Part shown: in pieces, positions 15,734 to 24,302 of the stretch
How positions within the stretch are numbered: the first letter of the stretch is position 1
How the letters are laid out: each line of letters starts with the position of its first letter
Assembly (NCBI RefSeq): GCF_016482685.1
Contig: NZ_JACYHF010000019.1
Location: 1-64,000 of the forward strand
Direction: 5' to 3'
Length of the DNA stretch: 64,000 bases
Origin: Streptomyces sp. DSM 110735
Lineage (GTDB): Bacteria > Actinomycetota > Actinomycetes > Streptomycetales > Streptomycetaceae
Notes under the pieces: model-generated
What the model saw: the letters and a program-made list of their open reading frames with translations, nothing else
Told to the model about the DNA's origin: nothing
The model's database searches: none
Made by a program: the position numbers and the translations under genes

Positions 15734-17365
15734 ATGCGTTCGCCCGCCCTCCCCCTGCCCCGCAGCCTCGCGGGGCAGCTCTTCGCCATGCAGGCCGTGC
15801 TGATAGCGGTCGTGGTGGCGGGGTACGCGCTGTTCACCTACGTCAGCGACCGGCGGCAGGCGGAGGACGCGGCCGTGCGGCAGGTGCGGGCGGTGGCGCG
15901 GACCATCGCGGACGCGCCCTCGGTGCGGGCGGCGATCCGCACCCCGGACCCCACGGCCGACCTGGAGCCGTACGCCCTGCGGGTCACCCGGGACGCCGAC
16001 GTCGACTTCGTGACGATCATGAATCCGGACGGCATCCGCTGGACCCACCCGCACACCGGGGAGATCGGCAAGCGGTTCCTGGGCCGGATCGCGCCCGCGC
16101 AACAGGGGAGGACGTTCACCGAGACGTACACCGGCACGCTCGGTCCCTCGGTGCGCGCGGTGACCCCGGTGCGGGACGGCGGGCGGATCGTCGGGCTGGT
16201 CAGCGCGGGCATCAAGGTGGAGGCGATCAGCGCGCGGGTCCAGGACCAGGTGACGGCGCTGCTCGCGGTGGCGGGCGCGGCGCTGCTGCTCGGCGCGGTG
16301 GGCACGTACGTCGTCAACGCCCGTCTGCGCCGCCACACCCACGGCATGAACGCCGCCGAGCTGAGCCGGATGCACGACTACCACCAGGCCGCGCTGCACG
16401 CGGTGCGCGAGGGACTGCTGATGCTGGACGGACTCGGGCGGGTGGCGCTGGCCAACGACGGCGGGCGCGAGCTGCTGGACCTGGGCGAGGACGCGGTGGG
16501 CCGGTCGGTGGCGGAGCTGGGTCTCCCGGGTCCGCTGACCGGGGCGCTGCTCTCCCGGGAGTCCCGCGTGGACGAGGTGCACCTGACCGCCTCCCGGGTC
16601 CTGGTGCTCAACACCTCGCCGGTGTCGGGCGGGGAGCGCAGGGGCACGGTGGTGACGCTCCGGGACGTGACCGAACTCCAGTCGCTGATGGGCGAGTTGG
16701 ACTCCGAGCGGGGTTTCAGTCAGGCGCTGCGCGCGCAGGCGCACGAGGCGGCGAACCGGCTGCACACCGTGGTCTCGCTGATCGAACTCGGGCGGGCCGA
16801 GGAGGCGGTGGAGTTCGCCACGGCGGAACTGGAGCTGGCGCAGGCGCTGACCGACCGGGTGGTGGCGGCGGTGGGCGAACCGGTCCTCGCCGCCCTCCTG
16901 CTCGGCAAGACCGCGCAGGCGAACGAGCGGGGCGTGGAGCTGGTCGTCTCCCCCGACAGCCGCCTGGACGACGGGGTCCTGCCGCCCGGTCTCACCGCCC
17001 GGGACCTGGTGACCGTCCTCGGCAACCTCATCGACAACGCGGTGGACGCGGCGCAGGGCGGTACGGGCGCGCGGGTCACGGTGACGGCGTACGCGTCCGC
17101 CGACGCCCGCTCCCTGGTCCTCAAGGTCTCCGACACCGGCCCGGGCGTCGACCCGGCCCACGCGGGACTGGTCTTCCAGCGCGGCTGGTCCACCAAACCG
17201 GCCGGTCCCGGCGGGCGTGGGCGCGGTCTCGGGCTGGCCCTGGTCCGCCAGGCGGTGACCCGGCTCGGCGGCACCCTGACGGTGACGGAGGGCGAGGAGG
17301 GCGGCGCGGTCTTCGAGGTCCGGCTGCCGCTGCACACCGAGGTCCCGGCGGGAGGCGCGGCATGA
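15734..17365 (+). CDS. CitA/DcuS-type sensor histidine kinase
   Basis: This 543-residue membrane kinase has TM1 (LFAMQAVLIAVVVAGYALF), an extracellular Cache/PAS-like sensor to about residue 175 (with RRQAEDAAVRQVRAVARTIA and DFVTIMNPDGIRWTHP), TM2 (ALLAVAGAALLLGAVGTYVV) and a cytoplasmic PAS. The phosphoacceptor is His337 in QAHEAANRLHTVVSLIELG. The ATP-binding part has NLIDNAVDA, DTGPGVDP and GRGLGLALV. The H-box form is that of the citrate/C4-dicarboxylate sensor family. The stop overlaps the response-regulator start as ATGA. The divergent symporter is the obvious target. Confidence 0.92.
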   Translation: MRSPALPLPRSLAGQLFAMQAVLIAVVVAGYALFTYVSDRRQAEDAAVRQVRAVARTIADAPSVRAAIRTPDPTADLEPYALRVTRDADVDFVTIMNPDGIRWTHPHTGEIGKRFLGRIAPAQQGRTFTETYTGTLGPSVRAVTPVRDGGRIVGLVSAGIKVEAISARVQDQVTALLAVAGAALLLGAVGTYVVNARLRRHTHGMNAAELSRMHDYHQAALHAVREGLLMLDGLGRVALANDGGRELLDLGEDAVGRSVAELGLPGPLTGALLSRESRVDEVHLTASRVLVLNTSPVSGGERRGTVVTLRDVTELQSLMGELDSERGFSQALRAQAHEAANRLHTVVSLIELGRAEEAVEFATAELELAQALTDRVVAAVGEPVLAALLLGKTAQANERGVELVVSPDSRLDDGVLPPGLTARDLVTVLGNLIDNAVDAAQGGTGARVTVTAYASADARSLVLKVSDTGPGVDPAHAGLVFQRGWSTKPAGPGGRGRGLGLALVRQAVTRLGGTLTVTEGEEGGAVFEVRLPLHTEVPAGGAA

Positions 17366-18063
17366 CGGGCACCGGAGAGCGCGCGATCCGGGTCCTGGTG
17401 GTGGAGGACGACCCGGTCGCCGCCGACGCCCACGTCCTCTACGTCAACCGCGTCCCCGGCTTCACGGCGATCGGCAGCGCCCCCACCGGCGCCCAGGCCC
17501 TCCGCCTCCTGGACCGCACCCCGGTCGACCTGCTCCTCCTGGACCTCCACCTGCCCGACGTCCACGGACTCCAGTTGGCCCGCTCCCTGCGCGCGGCGGG
17601 CCACCAGACCGACGTCATAGCGGTCACCTCCGCCCGCGACCTGGCGGTCGTCCGCGAAGGCGTCTCGCTCGGCGTCGTCCAGTACGTCCTGAAGCCCTTC
17701 ACCTTCGCCACCCTCCGCGACCGCCTCCTGCGCTACGCCGACTACCACGCCTCCGCAGGCGAGGCGACCGGCCAGGAGGACGTCGACCGAGCCCTCGCCA
17801 CCCTGCGCGCCCCCACCCCGACGGCGCTGCCGAAGGGGTTGAGCGCACCGACACTGGAGCGGGTCACGGCCGTACTGCGCGACGGCGCGGACGGTCTGAC
17901 GGCGGCCGGGGTCGCCGAGGAGGTCGGCATCTCCCGCATCACGGCGCGCCGTTATCTGGAGTACCTGGTGGAGTCGGCCCGGGCGGTCAGACGTCCGCAG
18001 TACGGCCAGGTGGGCCGCCCGGAGCTGATGTACCACTGGCTGCCGGAGGGAAAGGGGCGCTGA
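17362..18063 (+). CDS. CitB/DcuR-type response regulator
   Basis: The 233-residue protein has a receiver domain with phosphoacceptor Asp61 in VDLLLLDLHLPDVHG, the switch Thr in VTSARD and Lys in VLKPF. The C-terminal half contains a helix-turn-helix (GVAEEVGISRITARRYLEYL) of the type found in CitB/DcuR regulators. Its start overlaps the kinase stop, so the pair is made together. It probably activates the divergent dctA gene when the kinase detects an external carboxylate; the ligand is not shown by sequence. Confidence 0.92.
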   Translation: MTGTGERAIRVLVVEDDPVAADAHVLYVNRVPGFTAIGSAPTGAQALRLLDRTPVDLLLLDLHLPDVHGLQLARSLRAAGHQTDVIAVTSARDLAVVREGVSLGVVQYVLKPFTFATLRDRLLRYADYHASAGEATGQEDVDRALATLRAPTPTALPKGLSAPTLERVTAVLRDGADGLTAAGVAEEVGISRITARRYLEYLVESARAVRRPQYGQVGRPELMYHWLPEGKGR

Positions 18064-18090
18064 GGCACCCTTCCTCCGGGCAAGGACCCG

Positions 18091-19116
18091 CTAGAAGACC
18101 GACTCCGCCTCGTCCATCCGCGACACCGGCACCGTCTTCAGTTCGGTGACCGCCTCCGCGAGCGGGACCAGGGCGATGTCGGTGCCGCGCAGGGCGGTCA
18201 TGCCGCCGAAGTCGCCTCGGTGGGCGGCTTCCACGGCGTGCCAGCCGAAGCGGGTGGCGAGGACGCGGTCGTAGGCGGTGGGGGTGCCGCCGCGCTGGAT
18301 GTGGCCGAGGATGACCGGGCGGGCCTCCTTGCCGAGGCGGCGCTCCAGCTCGTAGGCGAGCGCGGTGCCGATGCCCTGGAAGCGCTCGTGGCCGAACTGG
18401 TCGATCTCGCCCTTGCCGTAGTCCATGGTGCCGTCGATGGGGTGGGCGCCCTCGGCGACGCAGATCACGGCGAACTTCTTGCCGCGCGCGAACCGCTCCT
18501 CGACCATCTTCATCAGGTCGGCCGGGTCGAAGGGGCGCTCGGGCAGGCAGATCGCGTGGGCGCCGGCGGCCATGCCGGACTCCAGCGCGATCCAGCCCGC
18601 GTGGCGGCCCATGACCTCGACGACCATCACACGCTGGTGGGACTCGGCCGTGGTCTTCAGGCGGTCCATCGCCTCGGTGGCCACGCCGACGGCGGTGTCG
18701 AAGCCGAAGGTGCGGTCGGTGCCGGAGATGTCGTTGTCGATGGTCTTCGGCACGCCGACGACCGGCAGACCCGCGTCGGACAGCATCCGGGCCGCGGTCA
18801 GCGTGCCCTCGCCGCCGATCGGGATCAGCGCGTCGATGCCGAACTCCTCGGCCATGTCGGTGGCCCGCTCGCACGCCTCGCGCAGCCGGTCCCGCTCCAG
18901 GCGGGAGGAGCCGAGGATGGTGCCGCCGAGGGCGAGGATGCCGCTGACCGCGTCCAGGTCGAGGGAGCGGTAGTGGCCGTCGAGCAGACCGCGGTAGCCG
19001 TCCTCGAAGCCGATGACCTCGTCGCCGTAGTGCGCCACCGCGCGGTGCACGACCGACCGGATCACGGCGTTCAGGCCCGGGCAGTCGCCGCCTGCGGTGA
19101 GAACTCCGATGCGCAT
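18091..19116 (-). CDS. pfkA: 6-phosphofructokinase (ATP-dependent type)
   Basis: This 341-residue enzyme phosphorylates fructose 6-phosphate. The nucleotide loop is LTAGGDCPGLN (residues 6-16), the phosphate-site motif is GGEGT (101-105) and the catalytic motif is PKTIDND (123-129, Asp127). Gly104, rather than the Asp found in pyrophosphate-dependent enzymes, points to ATP as donor; Glu103 places it in the actinobacterial group III. The ATG at 19116 has AGGAGA about ten bases upstream. It is divergent from pta (266-nt gap) and ends 27 nt from the response-regulator stop. Confidence 0.95.
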   Translation of the reverse strand: MRIGVLTAGGDCPGLNAVIRSVVHRAVAHYGDEVIGFEDGYRGLLDGHYRSLDLDAVSGILALGGTILGSSRLERDRLREACERATDMAEEFGIDALIPIGGEGTLTAARMLSDAGLPVVGVPKTIDNDISGTDRTFGFDTAVGVATEAMDRLKTTAESHQRVMVVEVMGRHAGWIALESGMAAGAHAICLPERPFDPADLMKMVEERFARGKKFAVICVAEGAHPIDGTMDYGKGEIDQFGHERFQGIGTALAYELERRLGKEARPVILGHIQRGGTPTAYDRVLATRFGWHAVEAAHRGDFGGMTALRGTDIALVPLAEAVTELKTVPVSRMDEAESVF

Positions 19117-19382
19117 CGTGCTGTGTCTCCTGCTCGCTGTGGGTACCGGTGAGCCGCTTCGATTCTTTCATGGCCGCCGAAGAGCCGACGACCACCACCC
19201 TCCCAGCCACCGTCCACGGGGACTCCGCGCACCCTGCGTGACCCCCCGGACCGACACGCGCCTTATCGACGGCCCAGAGTATTGTCAAGAGGGTTGTGCT
19301 CACCTCGGTGGGCGATTTTTGTGCCGGCGTACGGCGAGACCCCCAGGTGGCGGCCCGTACGAGCAAGGATCGGAGAGCACGC

Positions 19383-21479
19383 GTGACGCGCAGCGTGTAC
19401 GTGACCGGGATCGACCGGAGCGACGGCCGTCAGGTCGTCGAGCTGGGAGTGATGGAGCTGCTGACCCGGCAGGTCGACCGGGTCGGGGTGTTCCGCCCCC
19501 TGGTGCACGACGGGCCGGACCGGATGTTCGAGCTGCTGCGCTCGCGCTACCGCCTCACCCAGGACCCCACGACGGTCTACGGCATGGACTACGAGGAGGC
19601 GTCCACGCTCCAGGCCGAGCGCGGCACCGACGAGCTGGTCTCCGTCCTGGTCGACCGCTTCCACCGGGTCGCCCGCGACTACGACGTCGTCCTGGTCCTC
19701 GGCACCGACTTCGCCGCCACCCAGCTCCCCGACGAGCTGGCGCTCAACGCCCGCCTGGCGAACGAGTTCGGCGCCTCGGTGATCCCGGTCGTCGGCGGAC
19801 GCAAGCAGACCACCGCCTCCGTGCTCGCGGAGACCCGCAACGCCTTCCGTGCCTACGCGGGACTCGGCTGCGACGTGCTCGCCATGGTCGCCAACCGGGT
19901 CGACCGCGAGGACCGCGACGAGATCGCCGAGCGGCTGGCCGACCGCCTGCCCGTGCCCTGCTACGTGCTGCCCGACGAGCCCGCCCTCTCCGCGCCGACC
20001 GTCTCCCAGATCGCGCACGCGCTGGGCGCCAAGGTGCTGCTCGGGGACGACGCCGGGATGTCCCGTGACGCGCTGGACTTCGTCTTCGGCGGCGCCATGC
20101 TGCCCAACTTCCTCGCCGCCCTGACCCCCGGCTGCCTGGTCGTGACCCCGGGCGACCGCGCCGATCTGGTCGTCGGCTCGCTCGCCGCGCACAGCGCGGG
20201 CACCCCGCCCATCGCCGGTGTGCTGCTCACCATCAACGAGGTGCCGAGCGAGGAGATCCTCACCCTCGCCGCCCGCCTCGCCCCCGGCACCCCGGTGCTC
20301 TCGGTGCCCGGGACCAGCTTCCCCACCGCCGAGCAGCTCTTCTCCCTTGAGGGCCGGATGACGGCCGCCACCCCGCGCAAGGCGGAGACCGCCCTCGGTC
20401 TGTTCGAGCGGTACGCCGACACCGCGGGTCTGGCGAGCCGGGTCTCGGCGCCGAGCGGCGACCGGGTCACCCCGATGATGTTCGAGCACAAGCTCCTGGA
20501 GCGCGCCCGCGCCGACAAGCGCCGGGTAGTCCTCCCGGAGGGCACCGAGGAGCGGGTGCTGCACGCGGCGGAGGTGCTGCTGCGCCGGGACGTGTGCGAC
20601 CTCACCCTGCTCGGACCCGAGGACCAGATCCGCAAGAAGGCGGCCGACCTCGGCATCGACCTGGGCGAGAGCCAGTTGATCGACCCCGCCACCTCCGCGC
20701 TGCGCGACTCCTTCGCGGAGAAGTACGCCGCCCTGCGCGCCCACAAGGGCGTCACGGTGGAGCTGGCGTACGACGTGGTCACCGACGTGAACTACTTCGG
20801 CACCCTGATGGTCCAGGAGGGTCTGGCCGACGGCATGGTCTCCGGCTCGGTGCACTCCACCGCCGCGACGATCCGCCCCGCCTTCGAGATCATCAAGACG
20901 AAGCCGGACACCTCGATCGTCTCGTCCGTCTTCTTCATGTGCCTGGCCGACAAGGTGCTGGTCTACGGCGACTGTGCGGTCAACCCCGACCCGGACGCCG
21001 AGCAGCTCGCGGACATCGCCGTGCAGTCGGCGGCGACGGCGGCGCAGTTCGGCGTGGAGCCGAGGATCGCGATGCTGTCGTACTCCACCGGCACCTCCGG
21101 TTCGGGCGCCGACGTGGACAAGGTGCGTACGGCGACCGAGCTGGCGCGCTCGCGGCGCCCCGATCTGAAGATCGAGGGCCCGATCCAGTACGACGCGGCC
21201 GTGGACGCCTCCGTGGCCGCGACCAAGCTGCCCGGCTCCGAGGTCGCCGGCCAGGCCAGCGTGCTGATCTTCCCCGACCTGAACACCGGCAACAACACCT
21301 ACAAGGCCGTACAGCGCTCCGCGAACGCCATCGCGGTCGGCCCGGTCCTCCAGGGCCTGCGTAAGCCGGTCAACGACCTGTCGCGGGGCGCGCTCGTGCA
21401 GGACATCGTCAACACCGTCGCCATCACGGCGATCCAGGCACAGCAGCCGACCGCCTCCGAAAGGTCCCCCGAGCAGTGA
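19383..21479 (+). CDS. pta: Phosphate acetyltransferase
   Basis: This 698-residue long-form Pta has an N-terminal P-loop-like domain (SVYVTGIDRSDGRQVVELG), a central DRTGG domain and the catalytic PTA_PTB domain from about residue 365 (ERARADKRRVVLPEGTEERV, then MLSYSTGTSGSGADVDKV and FPDLNTGNNTYKAVQR). It converts acetyl-CoA and phosphate to acetyl phosphate. The GTG at 19383 was chosen after GGAGAGCACGC; the open frame reaches back to 19296 but lacks a better site. The stop overlaps ackA as GTGA. Confidence 0.95.
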   Translation: MTRSVYVTGIDRSDGRQVVELGVMELLTRQVDRVGVFRPLVHDGPDRMFELLRSRYRLTQDPTTVYGMDYEEASTLQAERGTDELVSVLVDRFHRVARDYDVVLVLGTDFAATQLPDELALNARLANEFGASVIPVVGGRKQTTASVLAETRNAFRAYAGLGCDVLAMVANRVDREDRDEIAERLADRLPVPCYVLPDEPALSAPTVSQIAHALGAKVLLGDDAGMSRDALDFVFGGAMLPNFLAALTPGCLVVTPGDRADLVVGSLAAHSAGTPPIAGVLLTINEVPSEEILTLAARLAPGTPVLSVPGTSFPTAEQLFSLEGRMTAATPRKAETALGLFERYADTAGLASRVSAPSGDRVTPMMFEHKLLERARADKRRVVLPEGTEERVLHAAEVLLRRDVCDLTLLGPEDQIRKKAADLGIDLGESQLIDPATSALRDSFAEKYAALRAHKGVTVELAYDVVTDVNYFGTLMVQEGLADGMVSGSVHSTAATIRPAFEIIKTKPDTSIVSSVFFMCLADKVLVYGDCAVNPDPDAEQLADIAVQSAATAAQFGVEPRIAMLSYSTGTSGSGADVDKVRTATELARSRRPDLKIEGPIQYDAAVDASVAATKLPGSEVAGQASVLIFPDLNTGNNTYKAVQRSANAIAVGPVLQGLRKPVNDLSRGALVQDIVNTVAITAIQAQQPTASERSPEQ

Positions 21480-22684
21480 CCCCCACCCGTGTCCTCGTTC
21501 TCAACTCCGGCTCGTCCTCGCTGAAGTACCAGTTGCTGGACATGCGGGACAGCAGCAGGCTCGCGGTGGGCCTGGTCGAGCGGATCGGCGAACAGACCTC
21601 GCGCCTGGTGCACACCCTGGTCGCCACCGGCGAGAGCCGTGAGCAGAACGGTCCGATCGCGGACCACGAGACCGCGCTGAAGGCGGTCGCCGAGGAGCTG
21701 GCCCGCGACGGGCTCGGTCTCGACTCCCCCGAACTGGCCGCCATCGGGCACCGCGTGGTGCACGGCGGCATGTTCTTCACCGAGCCCACCGTGATCGACG
21801 ACTCGGTGCTCACCGAGATCGAGCGGCTGATCCCGGTCGCGCCGCTGCACAACCCGGCCAACCTCACCGGCATCCGCACCGCCCAGGCGCTGCGCCCGGA
21901 CCTGCCCCAGGTCGCCGTGTTCGACACCGCCTTCCACACGACGATGCCGGAGTCGGCGGCGCGCTACGCCATCGACCCGAAGATCGCCGACCGGCACCGC
22001 ATCCGCCGCTACGGCTTCCACGGCACCTCGCACGCCTACGTCTCCCGCGAGACCGCGCGCCTGCTCGGCAAGGAGCCCGACGAGGTCAACGTGATCGTGC
22101 TGCACCTGGGCAACGGCGCCTCGGCATCCGCGGTGGAGCGCGGGCGGTGCGTGGAGACCTCGATGGGGCTGACGCCGCTGGAGGGTCTGGTCATGGGCAC
22201 GCGCTCGGGTGATCTGGACCCCGCCGTCATCTTCCATTTGGCCCGTGTCGGCGGAATGTCCATGGACGAGATCGACACTCTTCTGAACAAGAGGAGCGGT
22301 CTGTTCGGACTGTGCGGGGACAATGACATGCGGGAGATCCGCCGCCGCATCGAGGAGGGCGACGAAGAGGCGTCGCTCGCCTTCGACATTTACATTCACC
22401 GCATCAAGAAGTACATCGGCGCCTATTACGCCGTACTCGGGCAGGTGGACGCGGTGGCGTTCACCGCCGGGGTCGGGGAGAACGCGGCGGCCGTGCGGTC
22501 CGCGGCCATCGCGGACCTTGAGGGACTTGGCCTGGCGGTGGACGAGGAGCTGAACGCCGTACGGTCCGACGGGGCCCGGCTGATCTCGCCCGCGTCCGCG
22601 CGGGTGGCCGTCGCCGTGGTGCCGACCGACGAGGAACTGGAGATCGCGACGCAGACCTATGCGCTGGTCGGAAAGAAGAGCTGA
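21476..22684 (+). CDS. ackA: Acetate kinase
   Basis: The enzyme has 402 residues. LVLNSGSSSLKYQLLDM opens the first lobe, HRVVHGG and FDTAFHTTMPE carry catalytic residues, RYGFHGTSH and VLHLGNGASASAVERG form the nucleotide site, and FTAGVGENAAAVR lies near the end. It makes ATP and acetate from acetyl phosphate. Its GTG start overlaps the pta stop by four bases, so expression is coupled to pta. No clear terminator separates it from pyk, which has its own promoter. Confidence 0.96.
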   Translation: MTPTRVLVLNSGSSSLKYQLLDMRDSSRLAVGLVERIGEQTSRLVHTLVATGESREQNGPIADHETALKAVAEELARDGLGLDSPELAAIGHRVVHGGMFFTEPTVIDDSVLTEIERLIPVAPLHNPANLTGIRTAQALRPDLPQVAVFDTAFHTTMPESAARYAIDPKIADRHRIRRYGFHGTSHAYVSRETARLLGKEPDEVNVIVLHLGNGASASAVERGRCVETSMGLTPLEGLVMGTRSGDLDPAVIFHLARVGGMSMDEIDTLLNKRSGLFGLCGDNDMREIRRRIEEGDEEASLAFDIYIHRIKKYIGAYYAVLGQVDAVAFTAGVGENAAAVRSAAIADLEGLGLAVDEELNAVRSDGARLISPASARVAVAVVPTDEELEIATQTYALVGKKS

Positions 22685-22733
22685 GCATTACACCGCAGTA
22701 ACACGCCTGAGCGCATGTCCGCCCATTTGTATC

Positions 22734-22777
22734 TTCCGCAGGGCGGAATATTCCGCAGTGAAACAAACCGATAGGAT
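22734..22777 (+). promoter_or_regulatory. pyk promoter with overlapping palindromes
   Basis: TTCCGCAGGGCGGAA (22734-22748) is a 6-bp dyad. It overlaps GCGGAATATTCCGC (22743-22756), a perfect 14-bp palindrome. TAGGAT at 22772-22777 is a good -10 box whose start would fall at or near the pyk ATG (22784), predicting a leaderless mRNA. The palindrome covers the -35 position, so it looks like a repressor operator. Confidence 0.5.
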
Positions 22778-22783
22778 CGCCTC

Positions 22784-24211
22784 ATGCGCCGTTCGAAAAT
22801 CGTCTGTACTCTCGGCCCCGCGGTCGACTCCCACGAGATGCTCGTCGCCATGATCGAGGCGGGCATGAATGTGGCCCGCTTCAACTTCAGTCACGGCACC
22901 CACGCCGAGCACCAGGCGCGGTACGACCGCGTCCGTGCCGCCTCCAAGGAGACCGGTCGCCCCATCGGTGTGCTGGCCGACCTCCAGGGCCCGAAGATCC
23001 GCCTGGAGACCTTCGCCGAGGGTCCGGTGGAGCTGGAGCGCGGTGACGAGTTCGTCATCACGACCGAGGACGTGCCGGGCGACAAGCAGATCTGCGGCAC
23101 GACGTACAAGGGTCTGCCGGGCGACGTCTCGCGCGGCGACCAGATCCTCATCAACGACGGCAACGTCGAGCTGAAGGTCGTCGACGTCGAGGGCCCGCGG
23201 GTGCGGACGATCGTCATCGAGGGCGGTGTGGTCTCCGACCACAAGGGCATCAACCTGCCCGGCGCGGCCGTGAACGTGCCCGCGCTGTCCGAGAAGGACG
23301 TCGAGGACCTGCGCTTCGCGCTCCGCATGGGCTGCGACATGGTCGCGCTGTCCTTCGTCCGCGACGCCAAGGACGTGGCCGACGTCCACAAGGTGATGGA
23401 CGAGGAGGGCCGCCGCGTCCCCGTGATCGCCAAGGTGGAGAAGCCGCAGGCGGTCGAGAACATGGAGGACGTCGTGCTGGCGTTCGACGGTGTGATGGTC
23501 GCCCGTGGTGACCTCGCCGTCGAGTACCCGCTCGAGAAGGTCCCGATGGTGCAGAAGCGCCTGATCGAGCTGTGCCGCCGCAACGCCAAGCCGGTGATCG
23601 TCGCGACCCAGATGATGGAGTCGATGATCACCAACTCGCGCCCGACCCGCGCCGAGGCGTCCGACGTGGCCAACGCGATCCTGGACGGCGCCGACGCGGT
23701 CATGCTGTCCGCCGAGTCGAGCGTGGGCGCGTACCCGGTCGAGACCGTCAAGACGATGTCGAAGATCGTCCGCGCGGCGGAGGAGGAGCTGCTCTCCAAG
23801 GGTCTCCAGCCGCTGGTGCCGGGCAAGAAGCCGCGCACGCAGGGCGGTTCGGTCGCCCGCGCCGCCGCCGAGATCGCCGACTTCCTCGGCGCCAAGGGTC
23901 TGATCGCCTTCACCAAGTCCGGCGACACCGCCCGCCGTCTGTCGCGCTACCGCGCCGCCCAGCCGATCCTCGCCTTCACCACCGACGAGGGCACCCGCAA
24001 CCAGCTCACCCTGAGCTGGGGCGTCGAGTCGCACGTCGTCCCGTTCGTGAACACCACGGACGAGATGGTCGACATGGTGGACCAGGAGCTGGCCGACCTC
24101 AACCGCTTCAGCGCGGGCGACACCGTCATCATCACCGCGGGCTCGCCCCCCGGCGTCCCCGGCACCACCAACATGGTCCGGGTGCATCACGTGGGCGGCG
24201 ACGCCAACTGA
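22784..24211 (+). CDS. pyk: Pyruvate kinase
   Basis: This 475-residue enzyme starts directly with RRSKIVCTLGPAVDSHEML. It contains ARFNFSHGTH, the metal and substrate site VIAKVEKPQAVENM, MVARGDLAVEYPLEKVPMVQ and the signature region TQMMESMITNSRPTRAEASDVANAI (broken in the middle by convention here). The C-terminal effector domain includes FTKSGDTARRLSRYR. It transfers phosphate from phosphoenolpyruvate to ADP. It lies just after pta-ackA and near pfkA, grouping the glycolysis and acetate steps. It probably has its own leaderless transcript and ends at a strong hairpin. Confidence 0.96.
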   Translation: MRRSKIVCTLGPAVDSHEMLVAMIEAGMNVARFNFSHGTHAEHQARYDRVRAASKETGRPIGVLADLQGPKIRLETFAEGPVELERGDEFVITTEDVPGDKQICGTTYKGLPGDVSRGDQILINDGNVELKVVDVEGPRVRTIVIEGGVVSDHKGINLPGAAVNVPALSEKDVEDLRFALRMGCDMVALSFVRDAKDVADVHKVMDEEGRRVPVIAKVEKPQAVENMEDVVLAFDGVMVARGDLAVEYPLEKVPMVQKRLIELCRRNAKPVIVATQMMESMITNSRPTRAEASDVANAILDGADAVMLSAESSVGAYPVETVKTMSKIVRAAEEELLSKGLQPLVPGKKPRTQGGSVARAAAEIADFLGAKGLIAFTKSGDTARRLSRYRAAQPILAFTTDEGTRNQLTLSWGVESHVVPFVNTTDEMVDMVDQELADLNRFSAGDTVIITAGSPPGVPGTTNMVRVHHVGGDAN

Positions 24212-24232
24212 GGCAGCGCTCCCGGTAATTGA

Positions 24233-24275
24233 CAGTGGCCCGGTTCCCCACGCGGTGTGGGGGACCGGGCCACTG
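24233..24275. terminator. Strong hairpin after pyk
   Basis: CAGTGGCCCGGTTCCCCAC pairs with GTGGGGGACCGGGCCACTG over about 19 bp with one G-T pair and a 5-nt loop. It lies 22 nt after the pyk stop and before the convergent minus-strand gene, so it can act in both directions. Confidence 0.85.
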
Positions 24276-24302
24276 CCGTGCGGCTCCCGGAACGGCTCGG
24301 GG

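Noticed and set aside
18091..19116. Pyrophosphate-dependent phosphofructokinase
   Set aside because: GGEGT with Gly104 fits the ATP-using group; pyrophosphate enzymes have Asp at that place.
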